64,000 nt of DNA from Lachnospiraceae bacterium (GTDB lineage: Bacteria; Bacillota; Clostridia; Oscillospirales; CAG-272): positions 78,473 through 142,472 of the forward strand of contig JAKSPT010000001.1 in assembly GCA_024404495.1 (NCBI GenBank). The letters are read 5' to 3'. Shown here one piece after another: positions 49,438 through 57,145 of this stretch. How positions within the stretch are numbered: the first letter of the stretch is position 1; each line of letters begins with the position of its first letter. The notes under the pieces were generated by a model. It saw only the letters and a program-made list of their open reading frames with translations, was not told the DNA's origin and searched no databases. The position numbers and the translations under genes were made by a program.

Positions 49438-51078
49438 ATGTTCGTCAAAATCGCAATGATCGTCGTATTCTTCGCCGTCCTCATTCTCGTGGGCGTCGCC
49501 AGCAGGCGCAGCAGCAAGGGGCTGGACGGCTTCGTTCTGGGAGGCCGTTCGGTCGGTCCGTGGCTCACGGCGTTCTCCTTCGGGACCTCCTATTTCTCCG
49601 CCGTCATTTTCATCGGCTACGCGGGACGTTTCGGCTGGAATTTCGGTCTGGCTTCCACGTGGATCGGTCTCGGGAACGCCTTTATCGGTTCCCTGCTCGC
49701 GTGGGTGGTGCTCGGACGCCGTACCCGCGTCATGACGCAGCATCTCGGCAGCCGCACCATGCCCGACTTTTTCGGTCTGCGCTTCTCCTCCCGCGCGCTG
49801 CGCCTCGTTTCCGCCGTCATCGTTTTCGTTTTCCTCATCCCCTACACCGCCTCGCTCTTCAACGGGCTTTCCCAGCTCTTCTCCACCGCCTTTTCGGGCA
49901 TCGGCTACGTCTGGTGGGTGCTGATCATGGCGGTTCTGACCGGGGTCTACGTCATCGTCGGCGGTTACATGGGTGCCGCTGTCAATAACTTCATTCAGGG
50001 TATGATCATGCTCGTCGGTATCGTCGCCGTCATCGGCTCGGTGCTCGCGGATCAGGGCGGTCTTACCGAGGCGATCGCGAAGCTCTCCGCCGACGCGGTG
50101 ACCACCGCACAGGGAACGGTCTTCTCGGGCGCCTTCGTTTCCTTCCTCGGTCCTCAGCCGCTGCAGCTCCTCGGCGTCGTGATCCTCACCTCCCTCGGAA
50201 CGTGGGGTCTGCCGCAGATGGTCGGCAAGTTCTACGCCATCAAGGACGAGGGCGCTATCCAGAAGGGCACGATCATTTCGACCGCCTTCGCGCTGATCGT
50301 GGCGGGCGGCTGCTACTTCCTCGGCGGCTTCGGAAGACTGTTTGCAAACGAGATCGCGCTGACCGAAGCGGGCGCGCCGCAGTCCTTCGACACGATCGTT
50401 CCCGCCATGCTCAAGGCGGTGACCGACCGGCTCGGCGGGCGCGGCGACTGGCTGATGGGGCTCGTGCTGATCCTCGTGCTTTCCGCCTCCATGTCCACCC
50501 TCGCTTCCCTCGTTATGGCATCCGCCTCCACCATCACCCTCGACCTCGTCGCCGTGGTGCGCAAAAAGCGCGCGGAACGCGAAGCCCGGAGTGAGACCCG
50601 TGATATGCTTCTGATGCGCGTGCTGATCGCCGTTTCCATCGCGGTCGCCGCCGCCATCGCCATCCTCACGGCTTACGACAAGGAAGCGGCAAGCCGGCTG
50701 TACATCTCCGATCTGATGGGCATTTCGTGGGGTACCCTCGCGGGCTGCTTCCTCGCGCCCTTCCTCTTCGGTCTGTTCTGGAAAAAGACCACCCGCCCCG
50801 CGGTGTGGGCTTCCTTCGTCACCGGGCTCGGCATCACGATGACCGAATTCGTGCTGACCTCCGTGCTCGGCATCCGCTTTGAAAACGCCTTTATGGCTTA
50901 CTTCTTCAATTCCGCCATCAACGCCGGTATGCTCGCCATGCTGGCGGGGCTGATCGTGGTCCCGTTCGTCAGCCTGCTGACGAAAAAGAAGACGCCGGGG
51001 AACGTGGACGAAATGTTCTCCTGCTACGACCGGACCGTCACCGTGCCCGTCAGCACCGCCCTCAGCAAAGAGGACTGA
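49438..51078 (+). CDS. Sodium:solute symporter (SSS family), predicted tyrosine/aromatic amino acid importer
   Basis: 546 residues, started at the ATG ten bases after GAAAGGA; the open frame extending back to 49264 is T-box leader. About 13 membrane segments. Family marks: FVLGGRSVGPWLTAFSFGTSYFSAVIFIGYAG near the start (sodium-site region), YVIVGGYMGAAVNNFIQGMIML near 160-185 and the SSMSTLASLVMASAS-like segment LVLSASMSTLASLVM near 350, matching the SSS core. The family carries sugars, proline, pantothenate and others; the upstream tyrosine-type T-box argues that the substrate is tyrosine or a precursor. Single-gene transcript. Confidence 0.9.
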   Translation: MFVKIAMIVVFFAVLILVGVASRRSSKGLDGFVLGGRSVGPWLTAFSFGTSYFSAVIFIGYAGRFGWNFGLASTWIGLGNAFIGSLLAWVVLGRRTRVMTQHLGSRTMPDFFGLRFSSRALRLVSAVIVFVFLIPYTASLFNGLSQLFSTAFSGIGYVWWVLIMAVLTGVYVIVGGYMGAAVNNFIQGMIMLVGIVAVIGSVLADQGGLTEAIAKLSADAVTTAQGTVFSGAFVSFLGPQPLQLLGVVILTSLGTWGLPQMVGKFYAIKDEGAIQKGTIISTAFALIVAGGCYFLGGFGRLFANEIALTEAGAPQSFDTIVPAMLKAVTDRLGGRGDWLMGLVLILVLSASMSTLASLVMASASTITLDLVAVVRKKRAEREARSETRDMLLMRVLIAVSIAVAAAIAILTAYDKEAASRLYISDLMGISWGTLAGCFLAPFLFGLFWKKTTRPAVWASFVTGLGITMTEFVLTSVLGIRFENAFMAYFFNSAINAGMLAMLAGLIVVPFVSLLTKKKTPGNVDEMFSCYDRTVTVPVSTALSKED

Positions 51079-51092
51079 TTCCGTTCTATATA

Positions 51093-51133
51093 AAACGGGG
51101 CTGCCTTTCGCAAGAGGCAGCCCCGTTTTTTCC
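51093..51133 (+). terminator. Terminator of the symporter gene
   Basis: AAAACGGGGCTGCCT pairs with AGGCAGCCCCGTTTT around TTCGCAAG and ends in a T-run. Confidence 0.95.
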
Positions 51134-51179
51134 GAAAAACCGTTTCCCGGGCGCGCGGGATCCCTTTTCGGGCGCCCTC

Positions 51180-51207
51180 TTGACAAACGCCGATTCCGTG
51201 CTACAAT
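51180..51207 (+). promoter_or_regulatory. Promoter of the SGNH esterase gene
   Basis: TTGACA, 16 bases, TACAAT. Confidence 0.85.
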
Positions 51208-51238
51208 GAAAGAACAGGATTTCAAAGGAGGCTGCCTC

Positions 51239-52375
51239 ATGAAGCGCGTTCTGACCTTATTCCTCATCCTCACCCTCCTGCTTCCCGCCGCCGCGTGCGG
51301 AAAGAAGGAGAACGATACGAAAGAAAGCGAGATTCCGCAGATGACAGACATCACCGAAACCGAACCGGATTACTATATCCCCACGACCGTGACCCCCGCC
51401 GGAAAGAAGGACGCCTTCAGGCTCGTCGGGCGCGCCGGGATCGGAAACGACGGCATTCACCTCGACTGGACGTGGGCGGAGGCGGCGTTTTGCGGCTGGT
51501 TTGACGGAGAGATCCGCGCCGACCTCGACCTTGCCTATTCCTATCAGGGAGATAAAGGCGTGGGGCTCCTCCGCGTCGTCGTTGACGGAAAATGGGAGGA
51601 AGCGAAGCTGATCACGCTCGAGGGTGACGACACGGTCCTTATCGACGAGGTGCTCGCCGACGTGGAAAAGGGCTATCACACGGTTTCCCTTTTCAAATGC
51701 TCGCAGGCGATGTCCGCCGGGATCAACGTATCGCAGATCCGGTTCACCGGAACGCTCGGCGAAGCGCCCGGGGCAAGAGAAAAGAGCATCCTCGTCATCG
51801 GGGATTCCATTTCCTGCGGCGCCGGAGCGGTGGACACCGGGCGCGCGGAGGCTGTCAGCGACGACGGCTGGTATTCCTTCGGCGCGGTGCTCGGGCGGGA
51901 GCTTAACGCCGACGTGAGCGTCTTTGCCGTTTCCGGCTGGGGCATCGCCTGCGGCGGGAACGACCCGAAAGCACTCATCCCGGATATTTTCGGAAAGACC
52001 AATCATTTCCGCGACGAAAACGAGGAATGGGACTTTTCCGCCGACGAGCCCGACGTCGTGATCGTTTCTCTCGGTGCGAACGATTACCGCTTCGCGGGGG
52101 AGGGCCGTACGAAGGTGCTGATCTCCGCGGCGACCGAATTCCTTTCGACGGTCCGCGATACCTATCCGGACGCCGAGATCATCTGGATCTACGGGCAGAT
52201 GCTCAATCAGTACGACAAGGAGCTTGAAGCGATGGTGGATTCCTTTGACGATCCGAATATGTCCTATTACACCGTTCCGCGCTGCGTTTCGGGCGGGTTC
52301 GGGCATCCGGACGCCGCGGGGCACGAGGAGTACGCCGCGTTTCTTGCCGAAAAAATCGGGGAAAAGTGCGGGTAA
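51239..52375 (+). CDS. SGNH/GDSL esterase lipoprotein (CE2-like)
   Basis: 378 residues, started at the ATG eight bases after AAGGAGG; an in-frame ATG at 51206 overlaps the promoter. Lipobox AAAC, a short acidic linker, an N-terminal jellyroll (about 55-180; VGRAGIGNDGIHLDWTWAEAAFCGWFDG) and a C-terminal SGNH hydrolase domain with GDSIS (Ser near 190), the LGAND asparagine near 280 and HPDAAGH (His near 356). The jellyroll-plus-SGNH layout is that of CE2 carbohydrate acetylesterases, which remove acetyl groups from xylan or mannan. Surface-bound de-acetylation of plant polysaccharide is the likely role. Confidence 0.9.
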   Translation: MKRVLTLFLILTLLLPAAACGKKENDTKESEIPQMTDITETEPDYYIPTTVTPAGKKDAFRLVGRAGIGNDGIHLDWTWAEAAFCGWFDGEIRADLDLAYSYQGDKGVGLLRVVVDGKWEEAKLITLEGDDTVLIDEVLADVEKGYHTVSLFKCSQAMSAGINVSQIRFTGTLGEAPGAREKSILVIGDSISCGAGAVDTGRAEAVSDDGWYSFGAVLGRELNADVSVFAVSGWGIACGGNDPKALIPDIFGKTNHFRDENEEWDFSADEPDVVIVSLGANDYRFAGEGRTKVLISAATEFLSTVRDTYPDAEIIWIYGQMLNQYDKELEAMVDSFDDPNMSYYTVPRCVSGGFGHPDAAGHEEYAAFLAEKIGEKCG

Positions 52376-52391
52376 TAACCGTTTCCCGGAA

Positions 52392-52440
52392 AAAAAGCCG
52401 TCATTCTCTTCCGTATCCCGGAGGAGAATGACGGCTTTTT
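52392..52440. terminator. Bidirectional terminator between esterase and 69-residue gene
   Basis: AAAAAGCCGTCATTCTC pairs with GAGAATGACGGCTTTTT; works for both convergent genes. Confidence 0.95.
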
Positions 52441-52442
52441 CG

Positions 52443-52652
52443 TCAGCTGCCGACCCTTAATACCAGACAGCACGCCACCATATCGCCGTACCAAAGAGTC
52501 CTTCCCGAAAAATCGGTGGTCACGTCTCGGGATTTGATATATCTGCCGACGATGCGTCCTGCAAAATCCCTTGCGGTCCTGTCGCCGTTACTGTCGGTTT
52601 CGATATAACCGATAATCAATCTGCTCTTATCCCTGATCGTCATTTTTTCCAT
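52443..52652 (-). CDS. 69-residue protein with internal RDFxGRIVG-type repeats
   Basis: Started at MEKMTIRDKSRLIIGYIE with AAAGGAG eight bases upstream; the longer frame to 52712 crosses the promoter. Two short beta-repeat units are visible (TARDFAGRIVGRYIKSR and VTTDFSGRTLWYGDMV), as in small repeat proteins seen, from memory, scattered in bacteria and in some mobile elements. No signal peptide or catalytic motif. Function unknown. Own promoter and a shared terminator show it is a real single-gene unit. Confidence 0.75.
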   Translation of the reverse strand: MEKMTIRDKSRLIIGYIETDSNGDRTARDFAGRIVGRYIKSRDVTTDFSGRTLWYGDMVACCLVLRVGS

Positions 52653-52683
52653 TTTGATACTCCTTTCGGCTGCTTTCAGCCTC

Positions 52684-52712
52684 ATTCTATCACGCCGGGG
52701 CAAAAAATGCAA
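52684..52712 (-). promoter_or_regulatory. Promoter of the 69-residue protein gene
   Basis: Minus strand TTGCAT (52712-52707), 17 bases, TAGAAT (52689-52684). The stretch 52713-52939 holds no gene that I trust. Confidence 0.7.
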
Positions 52713-52939
52713 CCGTTCTCTTTTTTCTCGTTTTCAGAATATCAAAAAACGGACACGGTCGGAGACGACATCGCCGGAAGCAGTACGAATGAAAAAGAAA
52801 ACGGAAGAGAATAAGGCAAAATATCTTTGGGCAACGGTTGGGGTTACGCGCTCGGGGTCGCCCCGCCGGACAGTTCCGGAAACGTCGGGTTCCGAACGCG
52901 AAGTGACCCGCAACGGGAGTTATTATACGTTCGGTTTTG

Positions 52940-55900
52940 TCAGTTCAGCGGCACGCCGCCCGTGATCTTTGCCCACGTCTCCCCGGAGAAGACCGCACGG
53001 AGCGCGTCCGCGTCGGGAGAGGTGGTATCGAGGTAGACGGGGATCTGCCCGATCGATGCCTTTGCCGTGACCGCTTTTCCGCCGCTCACCGTTTCTCCGG
53101 TCAGAAGGTCGATCCATTCGCCCTTCGGCAGATAGACCCTGCGGGAATCGCCGTCGGTCAGGATCGGCGCGACGAGAAGCCCGTCGCCGAAGAGATATTC
53201 GTCCCTGATGCCATAGACGTTTTTGTCGTCCTGATATTTCAGAACGGGGTGCGCGACGACCGGATATCCGGTTTCCGAAGCGCGTTTTTCGTATTTTTCA
53301 AGATACGGCTGCAGCTCGTTATGGAGCGCCATATAGAGCGCGTAATATCTTTGCGTTTCTTCGTCGAAATCGTAGGCGTTTTTCACGAATCCGTGCGACT
53401 GAACGCAGGGAGAGAAAGCGGTGAATTCCACGCCGCGCAGGAAGATCTTCGCCTCCCCGGCAAGGTCGTAATTCCCCGGCGCACGGCGGTAAAGCGGGAC
53501 CTCATTTGCACCCGCTTCGGTCGTTCCGAGCTTTATCTCTCCGGTGGAAGTGTTATAAACGCCGACCTGCGCGGGCGAAAGCTGCGCATACTGATAACCG
53601 GACATATCGTAGGTCATGAACGGCACGCCGGAAAGCCCGGAATTGAGCATTGCCATGACCTGATCGTCAAGCTTGTCCCAGCTTCTCGTCTGGTCGCCCG
53701 CCCACATGAAGGGATTGCGCTGCGAGCCGATGCCGCCGCCGCGCGAAAGCACCATGAAGCCGTCGGGCGCAAGCCTGCTGAGATCGCGGTACAGCATCGA
53801 GATGAAGAGGGTCGGATAGCCGTGATGGACGCCGATGCCGTCGAAAACGGACGGATCGCAGAAGCGGTATTCGTACTTCGTTTTCCCGTAACGGTACCCG
53901 TCGTCCGGCATCTCCTCGCAGAAGTCGATCTTGACGCCGTCCACGCCGCATTCGAGAATCGGCATCCAGTCATTGTTGATATACCACTCCCACGCCTCGG
54001 GATTGGTGATATCGAGATAGGTAAAGGCGGAACCGTTCGGCGAAACGTCGGGGTTGCCGCTGCCCCGGATATCGGGAACCGCGTTCACGTTTTCCGCTTT
54101 CAGCTTGCCGCTCTCGTAAACGTCAAGGTGAACGGCGTAGGCATCGCGCCAGCCCTCCGCGTTTCCGTGCGGGACGCCGACGTGCATATACAGCATCGCC
54201 TTGATGCCGAGCGCGTCGAGATAGTCGCAGGCGTCGGTCAGCGCCTGCTTTCTCGCCGCCGAAGCGGCGCTTCCGGCGTTGGCAGACACCGATTTTACCT
54301 TGATATCGGTCTTTTCTTCGTTCAGATATTGCAGATTGCCCTCTCCGTCGCGGTCCGCAAGGGTAAAGCGCCCGCCGGAGGTCTTAAAAATATCGGTGTC
54401 CCAGCCCTCCATCAGCACGGCGGAGGGCTTCGCGTCCATTTCGCAGAGTGCCTTGACGGTATCGACCACGCCGTACCCGAGGAACCACGTGTCGCCTTTT
54501 TTCTCCGCCATCGTCCCCTTGAGCACCTTGAGATCGGGGCTGTAGCGGCAGATCACCGCGCCCGCGTTCCAGTCCTCGGGAATATCGGCGTGCCCGGTCA
54601 GCGCGGTATAGGCGCCGATCGCGTCGGAGATCTTCCCGGTACCGATCAGATAGCAGTCGAAAACGCTGTCCTCCAGATCAATGTGCCACGTTCCGGCTTT
54701 CATTTTCCCGAAATCGGCGGTCATACGGTTATAGCTGTTGACGAACAGACCGCCGCCCGAAGAGACCGTGACGAGCGGAATGACCGTGTAGGTACCGGCG
54801 GAATCGTTCCAGCCGTCGTAGGAATACAGAATCGAGGAGGTGCCCGTCTTGTTCACCGTGTCGAGACGCTCGCCGAGTCCGTACACCGCGCCGCTGTATT
54901 TCCCTTCCATCCGGATCGCCCCGGAAACGTAACGGACGCCCGTGACCGAATACAGCTCTTTCTTTTCGGGCGAGAGAAGCGTGAGCGCACCCGTCGCCGA
55001 ATCGACGCGGACCGTGCTGCCGCTCTTCCCGGTGACCGAGATCACCTTTCCGTTTTCAAGGAGCTCCCACGTCAGCGGCTCCGCGCCGACAGAGGGCTCC
55101 TCTCCCATCGCGAGGGAGAACGCCTGCGCCGCGCCGATCTCCCGGAAGAAGCCGAAGCCGTCCTTCTGCGTCTCGAACCGCCAGCCCGTGTCCCCGGTAT
55201 CGGTCAGACGGCAGTAACAGCCGTACGTCCCCCGATACCGGAAATACAAAGCGTCCGGAAGCGCAAAGGCTTCCTCAAAAGCGTCTCCCGCAAGCGGGAC
55301 CGTTTCGGTCCCGGCAAGCAGCGCTTCCAGACGGAACCGCTGCTCTTCCGTGAGTCCGCTCTGCTTTCCGAGCAGCTTTTCGGCGAGCGCGGCGGGAGAA
55401 GCGGAGGAGACCGCCGGGTCGATCGGGGCGCGGACGACCGCCTTTTCCCCGTTCGTAAGCCGGACCTCCAGATATCCGACGCCGGTAAACGGCTGATCGC
55501 GGTAACCGATCTGGATCCCGGTCAGCTTTCCTTCAAAATACGGCTTCCCGTCCCGTTCGGCAAGCGGGCAGTTCCCCGTCCGGGCGGTAACGGCGTCGGC
55601 CTTGTAATCGGCGTCGTCCTGCGGGAAGAGCCCGCCCTTTACCTCGGACGAAGGCGCGATCAGCGTCCCGAAGGAATACCCGAGGACGGTCCCCGACGCG
55701 ACGGCTTCGTTCAGCCCGGCAAGCATTCCGGGATCGACCGCAGTCTCGACGTTGAGACCGACGCCGTCGCCGCAGAAAACCGAAACCGTGCTTGCCGAGG
55801 GGAAGATCGCGGCGTATTCGTCCACGTCGAAATAGACCGGTTCGATCTTCAGTCCCTCCGCGGCGGCGAAGCGCGTTCCCGACGTGCGGTAGGTCTTGCC

Positions 55901-56920
55901 GCCCGGCGTCGTCACCTCGCAGTAAAGAAGCGGCGCGCCGTTTTCCTTTGCCGCGGGGATCGGAATAACCGAGCCCTCCGGGGCGAGGACCGTCTTTCCG
56001 CCGACCTTCACTGCCGCTTCGAGCTCCGACGCCTCGTAGAGCACGGCGTTGTCGACGTCAAAGGTGATCCCCGCGTCGTAATCGAGGTTCTTATTGACCT
56101 TCGCGACGATGAAGCCGTCCTCTTTGACCACCATATTCCGGTAGTCGTCCTGTTGATAACCCGACTCGACCCGCGCGGTATTGCCGAGCGGCGCGTCCTT
56201 CACCCAGAGCTCTCCGTCGATATAGAGGCTGTACGTTCCGGCTCCGAGGTCGGAAACGGTCGTGAAGTTGTACCATTCCCCGGACGCCAGCCTTCTGCCG
56301 CTCACCTCGGCGACCGGCGACCCGGTCTCTCCGCCGTAGTTGAGCGTTCCCGCGGAATAGATCGCGTAAAGGCTCGCCCAGTCGTTCCGGGCGCCGCTCG
56401 AACGGGTGCCGGTGAGCTGCATCTGGATCTTCGCGGCGGCGCCCTCCTTCCCTTCGGGCACGTTCCAGCGGTAATCGACCGAGGTGACGATCAGCCCTTC
56501 GGAAAGCTGTTTATGCTTCAGGATCAGCGATTTGTCGGCGTTCCCCTCGCAGATATCCTGCCCCGTGGGGCTCACCGTCCGCGAGGTAAAGGCTCCGACG
56601 ATCGGGATCCGTAAAAACCGGTTCCCGTCCTCCTCCACGACCTCGTGGGTCGGCGGGACCTGTCTGTAATTCATCGCGGGAAGCGTGTTCTCACCGACGA
56701 CGGTCTTTTCAAAATTCTCCCCGGCGATCAGCTTCACGGTGCGGGGCTTCCTCGGCGCTTCCGTTTCGGGCTGCGTTTCGGGAAGCGTTTCTTCCGTTCC
56801 GGGCAGAGTATCGGAGGAAGGCGTAACGGGCGGGTCGGTTTTGCCGCAGCCGACCGTCAGAAGCAGTGCCGCGGGAAGCAGAAGCGCCGAAAAAAGGGCG
56901 CGTTTCGACATTCTCATCAT
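52940..56920 (-). CDS. GH31-like glycosidase lipoprotein, 1326 residues
   Basis: Signal peptide with lipobox TVGC, Thr/Pro/Glu linker, a LamG-like concanavalin domain (about 60-290; DWASLYAIYSAGTLNY, YSLYIDGELWVKD), an inserted region of beta structure (290-600), a GH31 N-terminal sandwich (about 600-760; GAVYGLGERLDTVNKTG is the classic GH31 mark) and a TIM barrel with VDGVKIDFCEE (nucleophile Asp near 999) and MWAGDQTRSW (acid/base Asp near 1076). C-terminal sandwich DEYLFGDGLLVAPILTDGDSRRVYLPKGEWIDLLTGE is also typical. It hydrolyses extracellular alpha-linked sugars (glucose, xylose or galactose; not resolved). Divergent from the GH127-like gene, with which it shares the promoter region. 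Confidence 0.92.
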   Translation of the reverse strand: MMRMSKRALFSALLLPAALLLTVGCGKTDPPVTPSSDTLPGTEETLPETQPETEAPRKPRTVKLIAGENFEKTVVGENTLPAMNYRQVPPTHEVVEEDGNRFLRIPIVGAFTSRTVSPTGQDICEGNADKSLILKHKQLSEGLIVTSVDYRWNVPEGKEGAAAKIQMQLTGTRSSGARNDWASLYAIYSAGTLNYGGETGSPVAEVSGRRLASGEWYNFTTVSDLGAGTYSLYIDGELWVKDAPLGNTARVESGYQQDDYRNMVVKEDGFIVAKVNKNLDYDAGITFDVDNAVLYEASELEAAVKVGGKTVLAPEGSVIPIPAAKENGAPLLYCEVTTPGGKTYRTSGTRFAAAEGLKIEPVYFDVDEYAAIFPSASTVSVFCGDGVGLNVETAVDPGMLAGLNEAVASGTVLGYSFGTLIAPSSEVKGGLFPQDDADYKADAVTARTGNCPLAERDGKPYFEGKLTGIQIGYRDQPFTGVGYLEVRLTNGEKAVVRAPIDPAVSSASPAALAEKLLGKQSGLTEEQRFRLEALLAGTETVPLAGDAFEEAFALPDALYFRYRGTYGCYCRLTDTGDTGWRFETQKDGFGFFREIGAAQAFSLAMGEEPSVGAEPLTWELLENGKVISVTGKSGSTVRVDSATGALTLLSPEKKELYSVTGVRYVSGAIRMEGKYSGAVYGLGERLDTVNKTGTSSILYSYDGWNDSAGTYTVIPLVTVSSGGGLFVNSYNRMTADFGKMKAGTWHIDLEDSVFDCYLIGTGKISDAIGAYTALTGHADIPEDWNAGAVICRYSPDLKVLKGTMAEKKGDTWFLGYGVVDTVKALCEMDAKPSAVLMEGWDTDIFKTSGGRFTLADRDGEGNLQYLNEEKTDIKVKSVSANAGSAASAARKQALTDACDYLDALGIKAMLYMHVGVPHGNAEGWRDAYAVHLDVYESGKLKAENVNAVPDIRGSGNPDVSPNGSAFTYLDITNPEAWEWYINNDWMPILECGVDGVKIDFCEEMPDDGYRYGKTKYEYRFCDPSVFDGIGVHHGYPTLFISMLYRDLSRLAPDGFMVLSRGGGIGSQRNPFMWAGDQTRSWDKLDDQVMAMLNSGLSGVPFMTYDMSGYQYAQLSPAQVGVYNTSTGEIKLGTTEAGANEVPLYRRAPGNYDLAGEAKIFLRGVEFTAFSPCVQSHGFVKNAYDFDEETQRYYALYMALHNELQPYLEKYEKRASETGYPVVAHPVLKYQDDKNVYGIRDEYLFGDGLLVAPILTDGDSRRVYLPKGEWIDLLTGETVSGGKAVTAKASIGQIPVYLDTTSPDADALRAVFSGETWAKITGGVPLN

Positions 56921-56972
56921 TTGTTATACCTCTGTCACCGATCCGATGGTATCGGTACCGTCTTTTTTCTTC

Positions 56973-57001
56973 ATCGTATCACATTTTCGTTCCGGTGTCA
57001 A
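56973..57001 (-). promoter_or_regulatory. Promoter of the GH31-like gene
   Basis: Minus strand TTGACA (57001-56996), 17 bases, TACGAT (56978-56973) with TG before the -10. Confidence 0.85.
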
Positions 57002-57050
57002 GAAAACGGAACGGATTCCCTTCCGTGCGCACTCCCGCGAGGTCTTATTA

Positions 57051-57079
57051 TTGACTTTCGGCGCAAATTATAGTATACT
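57051..57079 (+). promoter_or_regulatory. Promoter of the GH127-like gene
   Basis: TTGACT, 17 bases, TATACT; divergent from the GH31 promoter by about 50 bases. Confidence 0.85.
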
Positions 57080-57145
57080 GAAGACACCGGACGGGAGGAA
57101 CTGCCGTTTTTCCGCCGGAACTGATACGACCGGGAGGTACCGTTT

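Noticed and set aside
52789..52965. A 58-codon plus-strand frame starting MKKKTEENKAK
   Set aside because: No ribosome binding site or promoter, and the end overlaps the 3' end of the GH31-like gene.
52827..53036. A short plus-strand frame reading GWGYALGVAPPDSSGNVGFRT, reminiscent of the C-terminus of SUMF1-like proteins
   Set aside because: Only one weak motif, no start signal, and it runs into the GH31-like gene on the other strand.
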